From contig OX377201.1 of the NCBI GenBank assembly GCA_947396885.1, forward strand, positions 68,670,983 through 68,734,982: a stretch of DNA of 64,000 nt. The letters run 5' to 3'. Each line of letters starts with the position of its first letter. The stretch's first letter is position 1. Shown here one piece after another: positions 55,324 through 64,000 of the stretch. This DNA is from Heligmosomoides polygyrus polygyrus (taxonomy: Eukaryota; Nematoda; Chromadorea; Rhabditida; Heligmosomidae). The position numbers and the translations under genes are program-made. The notes under the pieces are model-generated. The model was not told the DNA's origin and ran no database searches. It saw only the letters and a list, made by a program, of their open reading frames with translations.

Positions 55324-55744
55324 AGGTGATGCAGTGCGGTACATAGAAAACCACTACTTCAATTGATCACTAAATTCTGAAACTTCATGAATGAATCCGA
55401 GATCAATTCTGAGCTTCTCATATTTTCAAAGGTTCGGTGACCTAAACTTTCTTCTATTACTTTACTTTTATTTTCTTTTATTGGTTTACTTTTATTGGTT
55501 GTTATTTTGCTGAACATTTCAGACCACTGCTTTTTTGAGGACCCTTTAGCAAGAAGTAATGAAGTCGCTGCTGATGGTATGAGTAAGCGAATCACTAACA
55601 AGATAAGATTCTAAGATCGACGGTTAGGAACGAGCTTCTCTCCAAGGGTTTGCCCAGTATTCTCGCAGCGCTCAGAAAACGCATAGCAATGAAACGCTCG
55701 CCTCCTTATAATTTTTTGTCGTATCACGGAACTCACCCCTGCTG

Positions 55745-56030
55745 ACACGTGAAGGAATGAGTGCGAATAAATATTCTGCTTCTTCTTCAGCGTTTGCCCC
55801 GCTTAGTTGCGGAGCCCGCTTTCTTGGATTGCTGGCACCACTTTTCCGATCAAACCCCTGATCAGGGTGCAACCCTGCCATCTTCCAGTCCTCTTGCAGC
55901 GTATTACATATGTCACCGCTGCTTTCATCGCCCTCGTGGCCTCCTTCCGGACATATAAACTTAAGGCCAGTCTTTCGGACAGTGTCATCTTTTGCGCGAA
56001 GGGCGGAGTGAGAATGAATATTATATTTGG
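55745..56030 (-). pseudogene. C-terminal fragment of the BovB/RTE-3-like LINE
   Basis: The minus strand reads LRAKDDTVRKTGLKF, DWKMAGLHPDQGFD and APQLSGANAEEEAEYL. These match LRANDDTIRKIGLNLE, FKMAGMHPDQAFD and PPPSGTDANDNDDD of the RTE at 7511. The GAAGAAGAAGCAGAATA end fits an RTE 3' microsatellite. Frame is disturbed in the middle. Confidence 0.7.
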
Positions 56031-56588
56031 GAAAAGTAGGATGCGGCATCGCATCGGCTTTGAATGCGTCACATCGGTTTACTCGATATATCGTCACGTA
56101 TTAAGTGCGCGCTTGAGCGCTATAATGGCATATCGGGCTGGCTACCCGACCAGGTTATTCGCGCTTTCGTTGTCAACTTGTGTCGCCCTGCTCGGAATTG
56201 TTTTTTCAGTGCCTACTGTCGCATGCCAGTCAGACTGACCATAGTTATACGATCATCTGTGCCCTTCCCATCCTGCTGTCTTGCGATTGAAGTAGAAAAA
56301 TGACCACGGGAACTGAGGAAAGTTTGACAAGGTTTCTTTGTGAAACAACCGCTAAGCGCTGCATTTTCCACAAATGTTCCTTTCCTCGTGGAAAAGTTTG
56401 GCAAGCGAAAGAAGGTAAATATTACTCTGCCGTCCAAGTATACATACGCGGAAGCTAAATTTTATTGAAGATTACACTTGTTCTCGACCAGAAGAATTGC
56501 ACTGAAGCGCTGTAATTCCTGTCGCGGCCACAACTGGGAAGCGCGAGAATATTCTCACGATTAGATTATGATCATAAATACTGGTGAA

Positions 56589-56872
56589 GGATAAAAGATA
56601 ATAGTAGCGCTTCCCTTTGGAATGTGCCACTCATTCTATTTCTAGGGGAAGTCGTGGAGGCAATTTGCTGACCTGACCCTTAACCGTGCGACCTTTGCCT
56701 TTACTTGCGCTGGACGAGTCAGTGTTTTATCCTTCCCAGACGAAGTTGATAGCAATTCGCCGACCCCGTAGGCATGGAAGGTTGACATGGGCAGGAAATC
56801 CGAACCACCTGGAAGTTGGAGTCAGGTGCACGCGACAGCCTCCTCTTCCTCCGATTGCGCTGCCACTCACCC
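56589..56872 (-). mobile_element. tRNA-derived SINE, divergent full-length
   Basis: Minus strand: GGGTGAGTGGCAGCGCAATC start, GGTTCGGATTTCCTGCCC, CTACGGGGTCGGCGAATTGC, and a TTATCTTTTATCC tail. It is more diverged than the 48096 copy. Confidence 0.7.
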
Positions 56873-56923
56873 TACAATGACTTGATGAATATATGTTTTT
56901 GAAGAACGCTAATTTCTCAGTTA

Positions 56924-58181
56924 TTAGGTTGTAAGCAAAGTTCTGACGGTTTTTTTCACGCTATTTTTGAAAAGCCATAACTCGGCTCAAATTGCACCGT
57001 TTTATTCAAAATAAGCATCATTAGAATCACCACAACTCTGCAAAAGTGATACCAGCTTAGATATGCCATTCTCGTAAAAGTCTGACGATCTAGACTGAAT
57101 AGCTTCTAGGAACATAGGTTCTACATCACGTTGGTTTTTAAACACTCTATCTTTTAGAAAGCTATCTAGATGCTTGAAAAAGTGAAAGTAAGTTGGCGCT
57201 ACGTCTGGCGAAGTTTCGACCTGCAGTTCACTCGATTTCTGGAGGACTGTCCGCGAGGCATGCGATCGTGCGTTGTCATGCAGAAGTAGCACGCCGTGTC
57301 GATTCACAAGCGAAGGCTGCTTTTTCTTCAATTTTGCCATATATTTCTACCAGTTGCGCACGGTACAGCTCTGCTGTTATCATTTGGCCAGGAGGAAGAA
57401 AAGGAAAAGTGGACTATTACAGCTGCAGTCCACCAGACCTTAATCATTGTCTTCCTGCAGTGCAAATCCGGCTTCGGAAAGGTTTTCGGGGGCTCGTTGA
57501 CATTTACCTACTCAGCAGAACGCTTCTTATTATCATATAGGATCCATTTCTCGTCATAGGTGACGAGCCGATGGAGGAACGGCTCCGTAGAATTTCTTCT
57601 GATCAGGGAACTAGCGACGTACATTCGCCTCAGCTTCTGCGCTTCTGTGAGACTGTGGAGCACCCACCTGTCGAGTTCCTTCACCATGCCCAGTTGTTTG
57701 AGGCGATCAGCAGCAACTGTTTGGGAGACCCCTAGGTTTCTCGCCATCTCCCGGAGTGGTTGTCGAGGGCCCTTTTCGACTACTTCCTTCGTGATCAATG
57801 AACGATGGTCTTCCAGCTCGTGCCTCGTCTTCACTCGATTCTTTTCCATTCCGAAACATACTGAAGCAGCGAAATACGGTTCGCTCCGAGGCGGTACCTT
57901 CTCCCCATGCAGTGTTCACATTCACAACTGCTTCCATCCCTGTCCGACCAAGTTTGAATTCGTGAAGTAGAACACTTTGGAAAGCCGCCTTGTCCATGCT
58001 ATAATTAAGTTTCCCTCAGAAATCAGAATCGTTGAAGAAATACATGAAAAGCGCCTCAGCAAGAAGAAGAACTATTTCCCCACCTGAGAAGCACAACTTA
58101 TCAGTTGACCTGCCGTTCAAATTTAATGCAAGCTGATACCAAAGAGGCGCGAAAACTGCCAGAAATTTCCTTGCAACCTAA
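56924..58181 (-). mobile_element. Hsmar1-like (cecropia-group) mariner, complete but dead
   Basis: 1258 bp with terminal inverted repeats beginning TTAGGTTG(T/C)AAG(C/G)AAA and TA on both sides (56922-56923 and 58182-58183). Length, ends and target site are those of a full mariner. The transposase is present from N- to C-terminus, in three frames. Hookworms are known to carry a mariner of this type named bandit; identity to it cannot be tested here. Confidence 0.88.
57002..57997 (-). pseudogene. Mariner transposase (frameshifted)
   Basis: The N-terminal DNA-binding part (57997-57707) has FQSVLLHEFKLGRTG, ERTVFRCFSMFRNGKES and DEARAGRPS. The middle part (57849-57508) has LGVSQTVAADRLKQLGMVKE, LDRWVLHSLTEAQK and VTYDEKWILYDNKKRSAE, which holds the first catalytic Asp. 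The end (57340-57002) has GVLLLHDNARSHASRTVLQK with the second Asp, and FHFFKHLDSFLKDRVFKNQR. The third catalytic position reads PTYFHFF where SPTDYHFF is usual, so the Asp is lost. At least two frameshifts separate the parts. Confidence 0.88.
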
Positions 58182-58183
58182 TA

Positions 58184-60326
58184 GATATCTTGACTAGGTT
58201 TCTATGCTTAATGCTTAATACATATTTCGCTGCCGGTTTCACCTAAAAGCCTCCTTTTAACAGCTATTTCATCGTTTGGTGTGTTTGTTGCTGCAATGCC
58301 CGATGTCGGTTATAATTAACAATGCCTATGGGAGACGTTGTCAATGTCCACACACAGAGTAGTTCACTTTTTATCTTGGAATATTGGCAGGGCATGCCCT
58401 AAATATCTGAATCTTAGCTGAGCTCTTCAATTCTAACCAATGAGCTGCTGAGAAGCAGAGGCGTTCCGTAGGTTAAGGTCTGGAGAACTCTCTGAGCACC
58501 CTGTAGAACTGTATTTCCCCAGGAAGCAGTTAAGCTGCTGCAGAGTCTTTGCCTATTTGATTTTGCATTGGGGTTGCCGGCTTTCCGGGAAGAACCAGCG
58601 GACGAAGGGCCTCACCGCCGCTGCTGGTGCTCTCTAAGGGCGTCTGAATACACTCTAATTGTCGGCGTTCCATATGCAAATCTCTTCAGCTGCTATCCGC
58701 TCCGAAGGAATAACTCGACGCCACCCATTGATTGAGTTTGCTTCGAGAGAAGGGCGATATCTGCGAAGAATTCCAGCGCCCCAGCACAAAAAAGTCGTCG
58801 ATAAAACTGGCCGTGAATATGAGTTCACCTTAATGAAGTGCATGGTGTTTACTGTTGAGCGGCAAAGTATCGCTGGAATGCGCTTTCCTCGACCCCTCCA
58901 ACGCTGCATAAAACTCCGGTGCAGTTTTTCGAATTTCTTGCAGGCTCTTAAAACCTTTCTATTTCTGAGAGCTGTGGCCGCTCAAATTCACCGGATTGCT
59001 TTCCCGCCTCTCTTGGAATATTTCTTAAAGAAGTTAAGGAACCGTTTTGCTTTGCGATACCACAAGCTGACGGTGAAGGTGATGTTGCAGTTCTCGTTAT
59101 TATCAAACATCTTCTGACTTGATTAGACGGAAGTTCTCGCAGAAACACGGCGGGTAGACCTTATGTTTAGGGCTGTTTTGGGGCTTAGCATGCAGTGACT
59201 CCATTAATCAGACCCTCCCAGGAAGGTATGCATGGAATACATATTCTCCATGCCCTCTCTCGCCGGAAAACGTAGAGCATGGTGGTGGTCCTTTGAGAAC
59301 GCGAATGGAGCGAATCGAGGCCTTCTGTAAGGCTGCTCCACGTGCGATTCTCGCTCAGCGCCGAAGTTCAAGCGCCCTGCGTGTCACTGGATTCCTAAAC
59401 GCCCTTAATTCACGGTCCGTTTGACAAAAAAGTTTCTCAACACAGCTTTAAGTCCTGTGTTCTCTACAACACGTTCAGAACGCTCTTTTATTATATTATA
59501 CAAAGTCGGCGGCTACTTCACTATTGGCAAGAAGAAGAAAAAGAAAATTGTGAAAAAACGAAAAATTAAATTAAAAACTAGGAACATTAAAATAAGTAGT
59601 GGACCTATATGAATTCTAAAGTGAAATCGAGATTTCGGAAACTATGAGACATGCAGAGAAATCGCCTTTGTATGGTAACTAGAGAAGAGGGGCAAAGCCG
59701 CATGACTATTCTACACCGGCAAAAATAGTAATAGTTATGGTCACCGTTCGTTTTCCGGCACTCATGCTGTGCTGTGCTAATTTGAATGTTACCAGCTTCC
59801 GTTCCCTCATTCTTCTAACAGTCCCGTGATGAAATTGCTTGCAGTGTTTTTGCTGCTTTTTCTGCTTTTTGTTTTACTTTGTACGCTCGAGGTTGTATTT
59901 GATTTGTAACTCGAAAACATAAAAGCCGGGGGTCTGCGAACGTTTTGGAAACGGATGTGGTACAAAGCAGCTTTTCCATAAAAACGCAGAATGTTTGTAT
60001 AAAGTACATTTACTGTTTTAGTTTTGCTTTCAGTGGCAATAAACCTAGGAAGGTACTTTTTCCTCTTCGATGGCGCACAATCTTTTCGGGCTTTTCTAGG
60101 AAGCTCTGGGGTCGTGTGGATCTGTCATTGAACCCTCTTTATTTGTGAAGTAGCAGCCGTATGTGTTGCTAACAAATGTAGACGTTGAGTAATTGCATCA
60201 TCATTCTTTATTTATTGAACGGATCCTAACCACATTTGGAAGTTCGAAAAGCCAACCTGCTCTAATGCCTCCATCATTTTGATTGCGCCAAACACTCGTA
60301 ATTTAAACATTTTTTGACATTTAAAC
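58184..60326 (+). other. Stretch without recognised gene
   Basis: A 152-codon ORF (58659-59117, plus) has a competing minus frame over its first half and no recognised domain. The remainder is AT-rich with no repeat match in the window. Confidence 0.4.
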
Positions 60327-60438
60327 ATTTATTGTGCCAATTGCAGTAGATAGTATAGATGGGTATAGTATAGATGCCAAAACATTTATTGTGCCAATTG
60401 CAGTAGATAGTATAGATGGGTATAGTATAGATGGGTAC
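60327..60438 (+). repeat. 56-bp tandem duplication
   Basis: CATTTATTGTGCCAATTGCA begins at 60327 and again at 60383. Each unit ends in TATAGATGGGTATAGTATAG subrepeats. Confidence 0.9.
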
Positions 60439-61109
60439 TCGTATCTATCTTAGTATCTCTGATCTGTTTGAAATTTCTCGGACAATTGGCATTAATAGGG
60501 GACATCTACATATATCGGATAAGACCTGATAAACCTAATAGACTCAGTACAAAAACTCGTTCCTCGTAAGAAGCGTAAATCTATGGAAAAATAAAATCTA
60601 TTAAACAACGACCTTTTCATATACAGAAACCACTTCACTGTTTATAACGTGATTATACTCATGTCGTATACAAACTGGTTTTTGGCATGATTTACTCTCA
60701 TCAAGTGTAGGAATTTTAACAACATATGATTATTCATCACCCAAACTTTTTGCAGATATTTAAGTCAGAGCTGTGTTTCAAGGTGCAGTTATACTGGGGT
60801 AGCCGCGTCGACTTCCCTTCAGAGAACTTTCCCGGCTTTAGGCCAATGGTATACTTCCACGAGAGTATCCGGTCGTCGTCCACTTTGCCTCTATATAACC
60901 CGGGAGCTTAGGCCATACCTCCGGCTAGCATTCTAGTCAGGGTACGGTCTTCGTTGGTACCCTCACGAGCACTACTGCCCTGATCGCCTGGCGATCCTTG
61001 GTTAGGTGAGGTCCATTGCTGTCTCCTAGTCGCCTTGTGTACGTCTAATTGGTCTCAAAATCCAGTAGGGTTGAGGAGACCCCTGGTCGAGTGGTCATAC
61101 TTAGGTTTG

Positions 61110-61200
61110 TCCCCTTTCAGGCTCTGAAGAAGGCGATCTCGCCGAAGCGTAAGCCCAATAAACGCTGTTACCAACCTCGCCAAGAGTTCAAGGAAGAACT
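61110..61200 (+). pseudogene. Possible Penelope-like element 3' relic
   Basis: CTCTGAAGAAGGCGATCTCG with CCGAAGCGTAAGCCCAATAA parallels the phrase on the minus strand of 50605-50690 base for base in layout. An open frame runs VPFQALKKAISPKRKP. Tentative, as the similarity spans only about 50 bp. Confidence 0.3.
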
Positions 61201-61317
61201 ACTACGATTTCGACATCATGCTGAGGTTCATAGAAAGTCGGACATGGCAACTACAGAACTTAAAGTTTTATCGTTATGCTCGATTATATGGCTATGAACC
61301 TCCTGTCACTATTTGTA

Positions 61318-61869
61318 GCTCAGCTGTATCATCGGTCGTCGCGTTGATCATCGACTTGCTCGAGCGGGCGTCAGCAGCATCCCTATTCGTTTCTGTCCCG
61401 TGTTCAATGGATCCTCTTTGCTCGAGGGTCACGAAGAACGTCATATCGGTCGTTCAGGGCTTTCCGACCAACGCGTTGGTTGGCGTGCTGGTGTCCTCTT
61501 GACATCTCCCGGAATCCAGTCGGTAACGGCTCTCGTCCAGCGGGTGTCTGCGAAGCGCATTACGTTGCCGGCCCACCTATTTTTCGACAACTTGGCCCAC
61601 GCGACAGCGTCTCTAATCTTCGAACGTCGGCGAAGCTCGGAACTTCGGAGGCCTTCTCTCACTTGCGTGAGTCGTGTCACTCCCAGCATCGTCGTCTCGA
61701 TTCCACGCTGCGCGACGCTGATCGCGTGTTCATCTTGCTTTCGTGTAGTCCAGGTCTCTGAGGCGTATGTTAGGGCAGGAAGAACGGTAGAGTCGAATAG
61801 GTGGGCAGGTAGTCGGACGTTTCTCGTCTTCTTCACGACTTATTCGACGCTCTTGAAAGCTCCTCAAGC
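61318..61869 (-). pseudogene. RTE C-terminal fragment (right arm)
   Basis: Mirror of the left-arm fragment, but it extends to the RTE 3' end: [12 protein letters not shown] sequence and a GATGATACAGCTG end at about 61318. Relative to the full-length RTE it lacks about 10 bases near 61465 (TTGGTCGG joins AAAGCC), which shifts the frame. Confidence 0.8.
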
Positions 61870-62718
61870 CCCCGCTCCAAAAGGTCCAAATAAATAAGTA
61901 AGTTAGCCACAGTCTTCCAACGGGCTTCAGTAGCCTAAACTAGAAGAATATGGACCATATTTTTCACGGCAACTTTACACCAGCTGATCCACATGTTAAT
62001 CGTAGTAATCTTGAGATTGACTTTATCTGTCGAATGAGTTCACTGATGCAGATTAACGTCTACAAAACCTTTGGAATTCAAGGGAAAACCCATGTAACGT
62101 CGCGTGACCGTTTAGAGTTTGGCCTTCGTGAGCATCTGCTATTTCTGTATGACACTATGGAGCCGCCATTGAAAATTCTACTACTGAATGCCAAAAGATC
62201 CACATGAAATTGAAATAATGTTAAACTTATTTTAAATTTTAAGAAAAAATATAATGAATTTTTGAGACCACCTGTTGCGATTCACACGCATTCATTGGCA
62301 ATGGATACTTGCAAATTTTAGAATAGTTTTGGAATATTACACCATTAGTACGCAACTAGTTCCAAATGGTGACGAAGTTTCTAATGGAAAGTTGAAATTT
62401 ATTTATTTCAAGGCAAAAATATTATACACGCACGAAGATCTGAAGTATACTTTCTTCTGAGGCTAGTGCAGTTCCGTGTTCTTTCTGGACAATAGGAAAT
62501 TTTTTTTAAGCGCTTGTAAGTCTTCTACGATATTGTATTACTGACTGCGACTATTTCGTTTAGCAGACCCTCTCTTGACTCAGCGTGGTTAGGTTGCCCC
62601 CCGCTAAATAGCCTTAAATTAGATCAGAATAAAAGTTTCCACCGTGTTACAGGCTTGGATGTTATGCCTTCGTTTAAGTGCTCTACGCAGCAAACTGGTA
62701 GGAGCCTATGACACCGAG
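61393..62718 (-). repeat. Right arm of second large inverted repeat
   Basis: Mirror of 53991-55322, with a spacer of about 6.07 kb. The RTE fragment in this arm runs on to its own 3' end (about 61318), beyond the repeat. Confidence 0.9.
61950..62207 (+). other. Unrecognised 85-codon ORF (right arm)
   Basis: Same sequence as 54764-54507 on the opposite strand. Charged, with a hydrophobic LLFLYDTMEPPLKILLL stretch near the C-terminus; no signal peptide or catalytic motif is visible. Confidence 0.3.
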
Positions 62719-62722
62719 TTTA

Positions 62723-62762
62723 CATGCGTATGTATAACGTATGTATGTATGTATATAACATT
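62723..62762 (+). repeat. TATG microsatellite patch
   Basis: Short run of GTATGTAT units immediately outside the right arm of the second inverted repeat. Confidence 0.7.
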
Positions 62763-62774
62763 TTCCCCAAAAAC

Positions 62775-62990
62775 TAAACAGTTTCACCAGACGTTCTTCG
62801 TCTTCTTCGCGACTTCTTCGACGGTTTTGAAAGCCCTCTCCAAGCCGCTCGTTTCCTCCTGCTTAGCCCTGGCGCTAGGTCGTGAGCCATGCTGACTTCG
62901 CGACCCAAATACACGTAGCTGGAGTACTCGGAGATGTTCGTTCCCATGAGTGAGAATGGGGCATCAGAAACTTGTCCGTTCCCCATGAAT
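62775..62990 (-). pseudogene. RTE internal fragment
   Basis: The minus strand encodes [20 protein letters not shown] and YLGREVSMAHDLAPGLSRRK, matching residues about 743-790 of the RTE at 32409. It lies just outside the right inverted-repeat arm and overlaps the neighbouring fragment by about 45 nt of element sequence, so the two are separate insertions or duplicate pieces. Confidence 0.75.
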
Positions 62991-64000
62991 TTGTAGCTAC
63001 AATGGAAAATTTTTATGATAGTTTAAACGATGAGTGCAACTTTTGAGCATGGTATGCACTTCAATAGCATGAGCAATCATCTGACTTTCGCAACCAGAAA
63101 GAACTTCTTTTAGAAATGGCCTAACCTAAGTCTTGAATAGCATTACTTGATTTGTTGAGCAGCATTCCTATCATCTTCTTGATTTCTTCCTTGGAGGACT
63201 GTTTTTCTAATTCGTGAGATGAATTGCGCCCACTAGAGCACCATTAGCATTAAAAAATGAACGTCTCTGCTTTGCATTCCTGTGTAAAGAGGGAACATGA
63301 AGCGCAAAGAGGGAAGGACTAGAACGCCCGGATACCGCAGTTCGGAGATGGAAATCCCGCACCTTCCTGATAAAGACAGTATGACATGAGATAAGACAAA
63401 TGCATGCCAGGGCTTTCGGCAGTCACTCTCGAAGTAGCGACCTCAGCTGTTTGTTGGGTAGCAGTAAGCTGATTCATCAGGTAAGTTTGAATCGGTAACG
63501 GGTGGCAGTCCTATGTAGTCACACTCTACGTGTTCGCCATTGAAAATAGAAATAGCATAACTTGAGAAAGGCAAGATGGCACGTAACCGATCGGGAGGAC
63601 GGCACACAGGAATTTCGTTTAAGAGTGGGTGAAATCTGCCGAATTAGGATTGCACCGCTGAAGGGGGAACCGTATTCATGCGTGTAGTGTATGCATAAGA
63701 TTCGGTGATTTGAGTATTCTTTATCATCAACACCCAGTTCGATGACACTTGATTAAGGTAGATGTTATTTTAAAACAAAAATGTGCATATTTGTGAATTT
63801 CGTCTGAGAAAAGCGAGATAGGAAATATTTTGCCAGCAGTGATGCTTTTTACACTTTTGAAGGAAAATTCCTAAAGCTGCCTAAGTGGACGAAGATGACG
63901 AGACGACAAAGGACGTCGTCGGCTACTTTCGTTACAGTTGTTTTTGTGCACGAGGGAGGAATCCTTTATACGGAACTGTTAGGCTTGCCTCCAACGTATT
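62991..64000 (+). other. Stretch without recognised feature
   Basis: No ORF, RNA gene or repeat relationship to the rest of the window was seen up to the window end. Confidence 0.5.

Noticed and set aside
58659..59117. 152-codon ORF between the mariner and the tandem repeat
   Set aside because: No motif, and the first half is also open on the opposite strand; could be chance.
1..64000. CRISPR arrays, operons, bacterial-type promoters
   Set aside because: No regularly spaced short repeats and no bacterial gene organisation; content is that of a eukaryotic repeat-rich locus.

Overview
The window looks like repeat-dense, gene-poor DNA from a rhabditid nematode, most likely a strongylid (hookworm-type). 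Four things suggest this: two RTE-clade and three CR1-like LINEs, a Penelope-like retroelement, an Hsmar1-like (cecropia-group) mariner of the kind reported from hookworms, and tRNA-derived SINEs. I found no host protein-coding gene that I can name. Nearly everything recognisable is a transposable element or a rearrangement of one. The organism is an inference from element content only.

Layout. 1-12750 is a large near-perfect inverted repeat. The left arm is 1-3692, the right arm 9059-12749, and the spacer is about 5.4 kb. The right arm and spacer hold the complete nested structure: a CR1-like LINE 3' end, then a mariner (6710-11101, minus) split by an RTE LINE (7511-10999, minus), which is itself split by a small LINE 3' fragment. 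The left arm stops abruptly inside the RTE reverse transcriptase region and joins a 2.07-kb segment (3693-5761). That segment is a direct duplicate of 16281-18345, where it belongs to a longer CR1-like LINE (about 15.2-19.3 kb) carrying a hAT-like MITE and a deleted mariner.

19.8-28.2 kb is a foldback-type DNA element with about 1.5-kb inverted arms and a 0.94-kb unique centre. A decayed CR1-like LINE (about 20.17-24.57 kb) sits inside its left arm. A piggyBac-like MITE (28.7-29.0 kb), GC-rich hairpins (30.3 and 31.8 kb) and a nearly intact RTE retrotransposon follow. This RTE (31908-35332, 12-bp target duplication, 923-codon ORF) carries one late frameshift.

35.3-44.8 kb is mostly unannotatable, with scattered tRNA-derived SINE copies and a mariner relic. 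44829-48066 is another inverted-repeat DNA element, interrupted by a Penelope-like retroelement with a 551-codon reverse transcriptase. Downstream of that stop codon lies a compact pair of hairpins displaying all the conserved hammerhead-ribozyme motifs in an unusual order. 50.3-50.6 kb has two identical tRNA-like elements head to head. 53991-62718 is a second large inverted repeat (arms about 1.3 kb, spacer about 6 kb) with RTE fragments in its arms and a 1258-bp mariner in the spacer.

How the parts interact. The elements record successive insertions: MITE and mariner into LINE, RTE into mariner, LINE fragment into RTE, LINE into foldback element, Penelope-like element into inverted-repeat DNA element. 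Segmental inverted and direct duplications came later. The most interesting candidates are the permuted hammerhead-like module, an HDV-like ribozyme fold at the exact 5' end of the first RTE, and the two young palindromes. All structures and identities come from reading by eye; no alignment, folding or database search was run.
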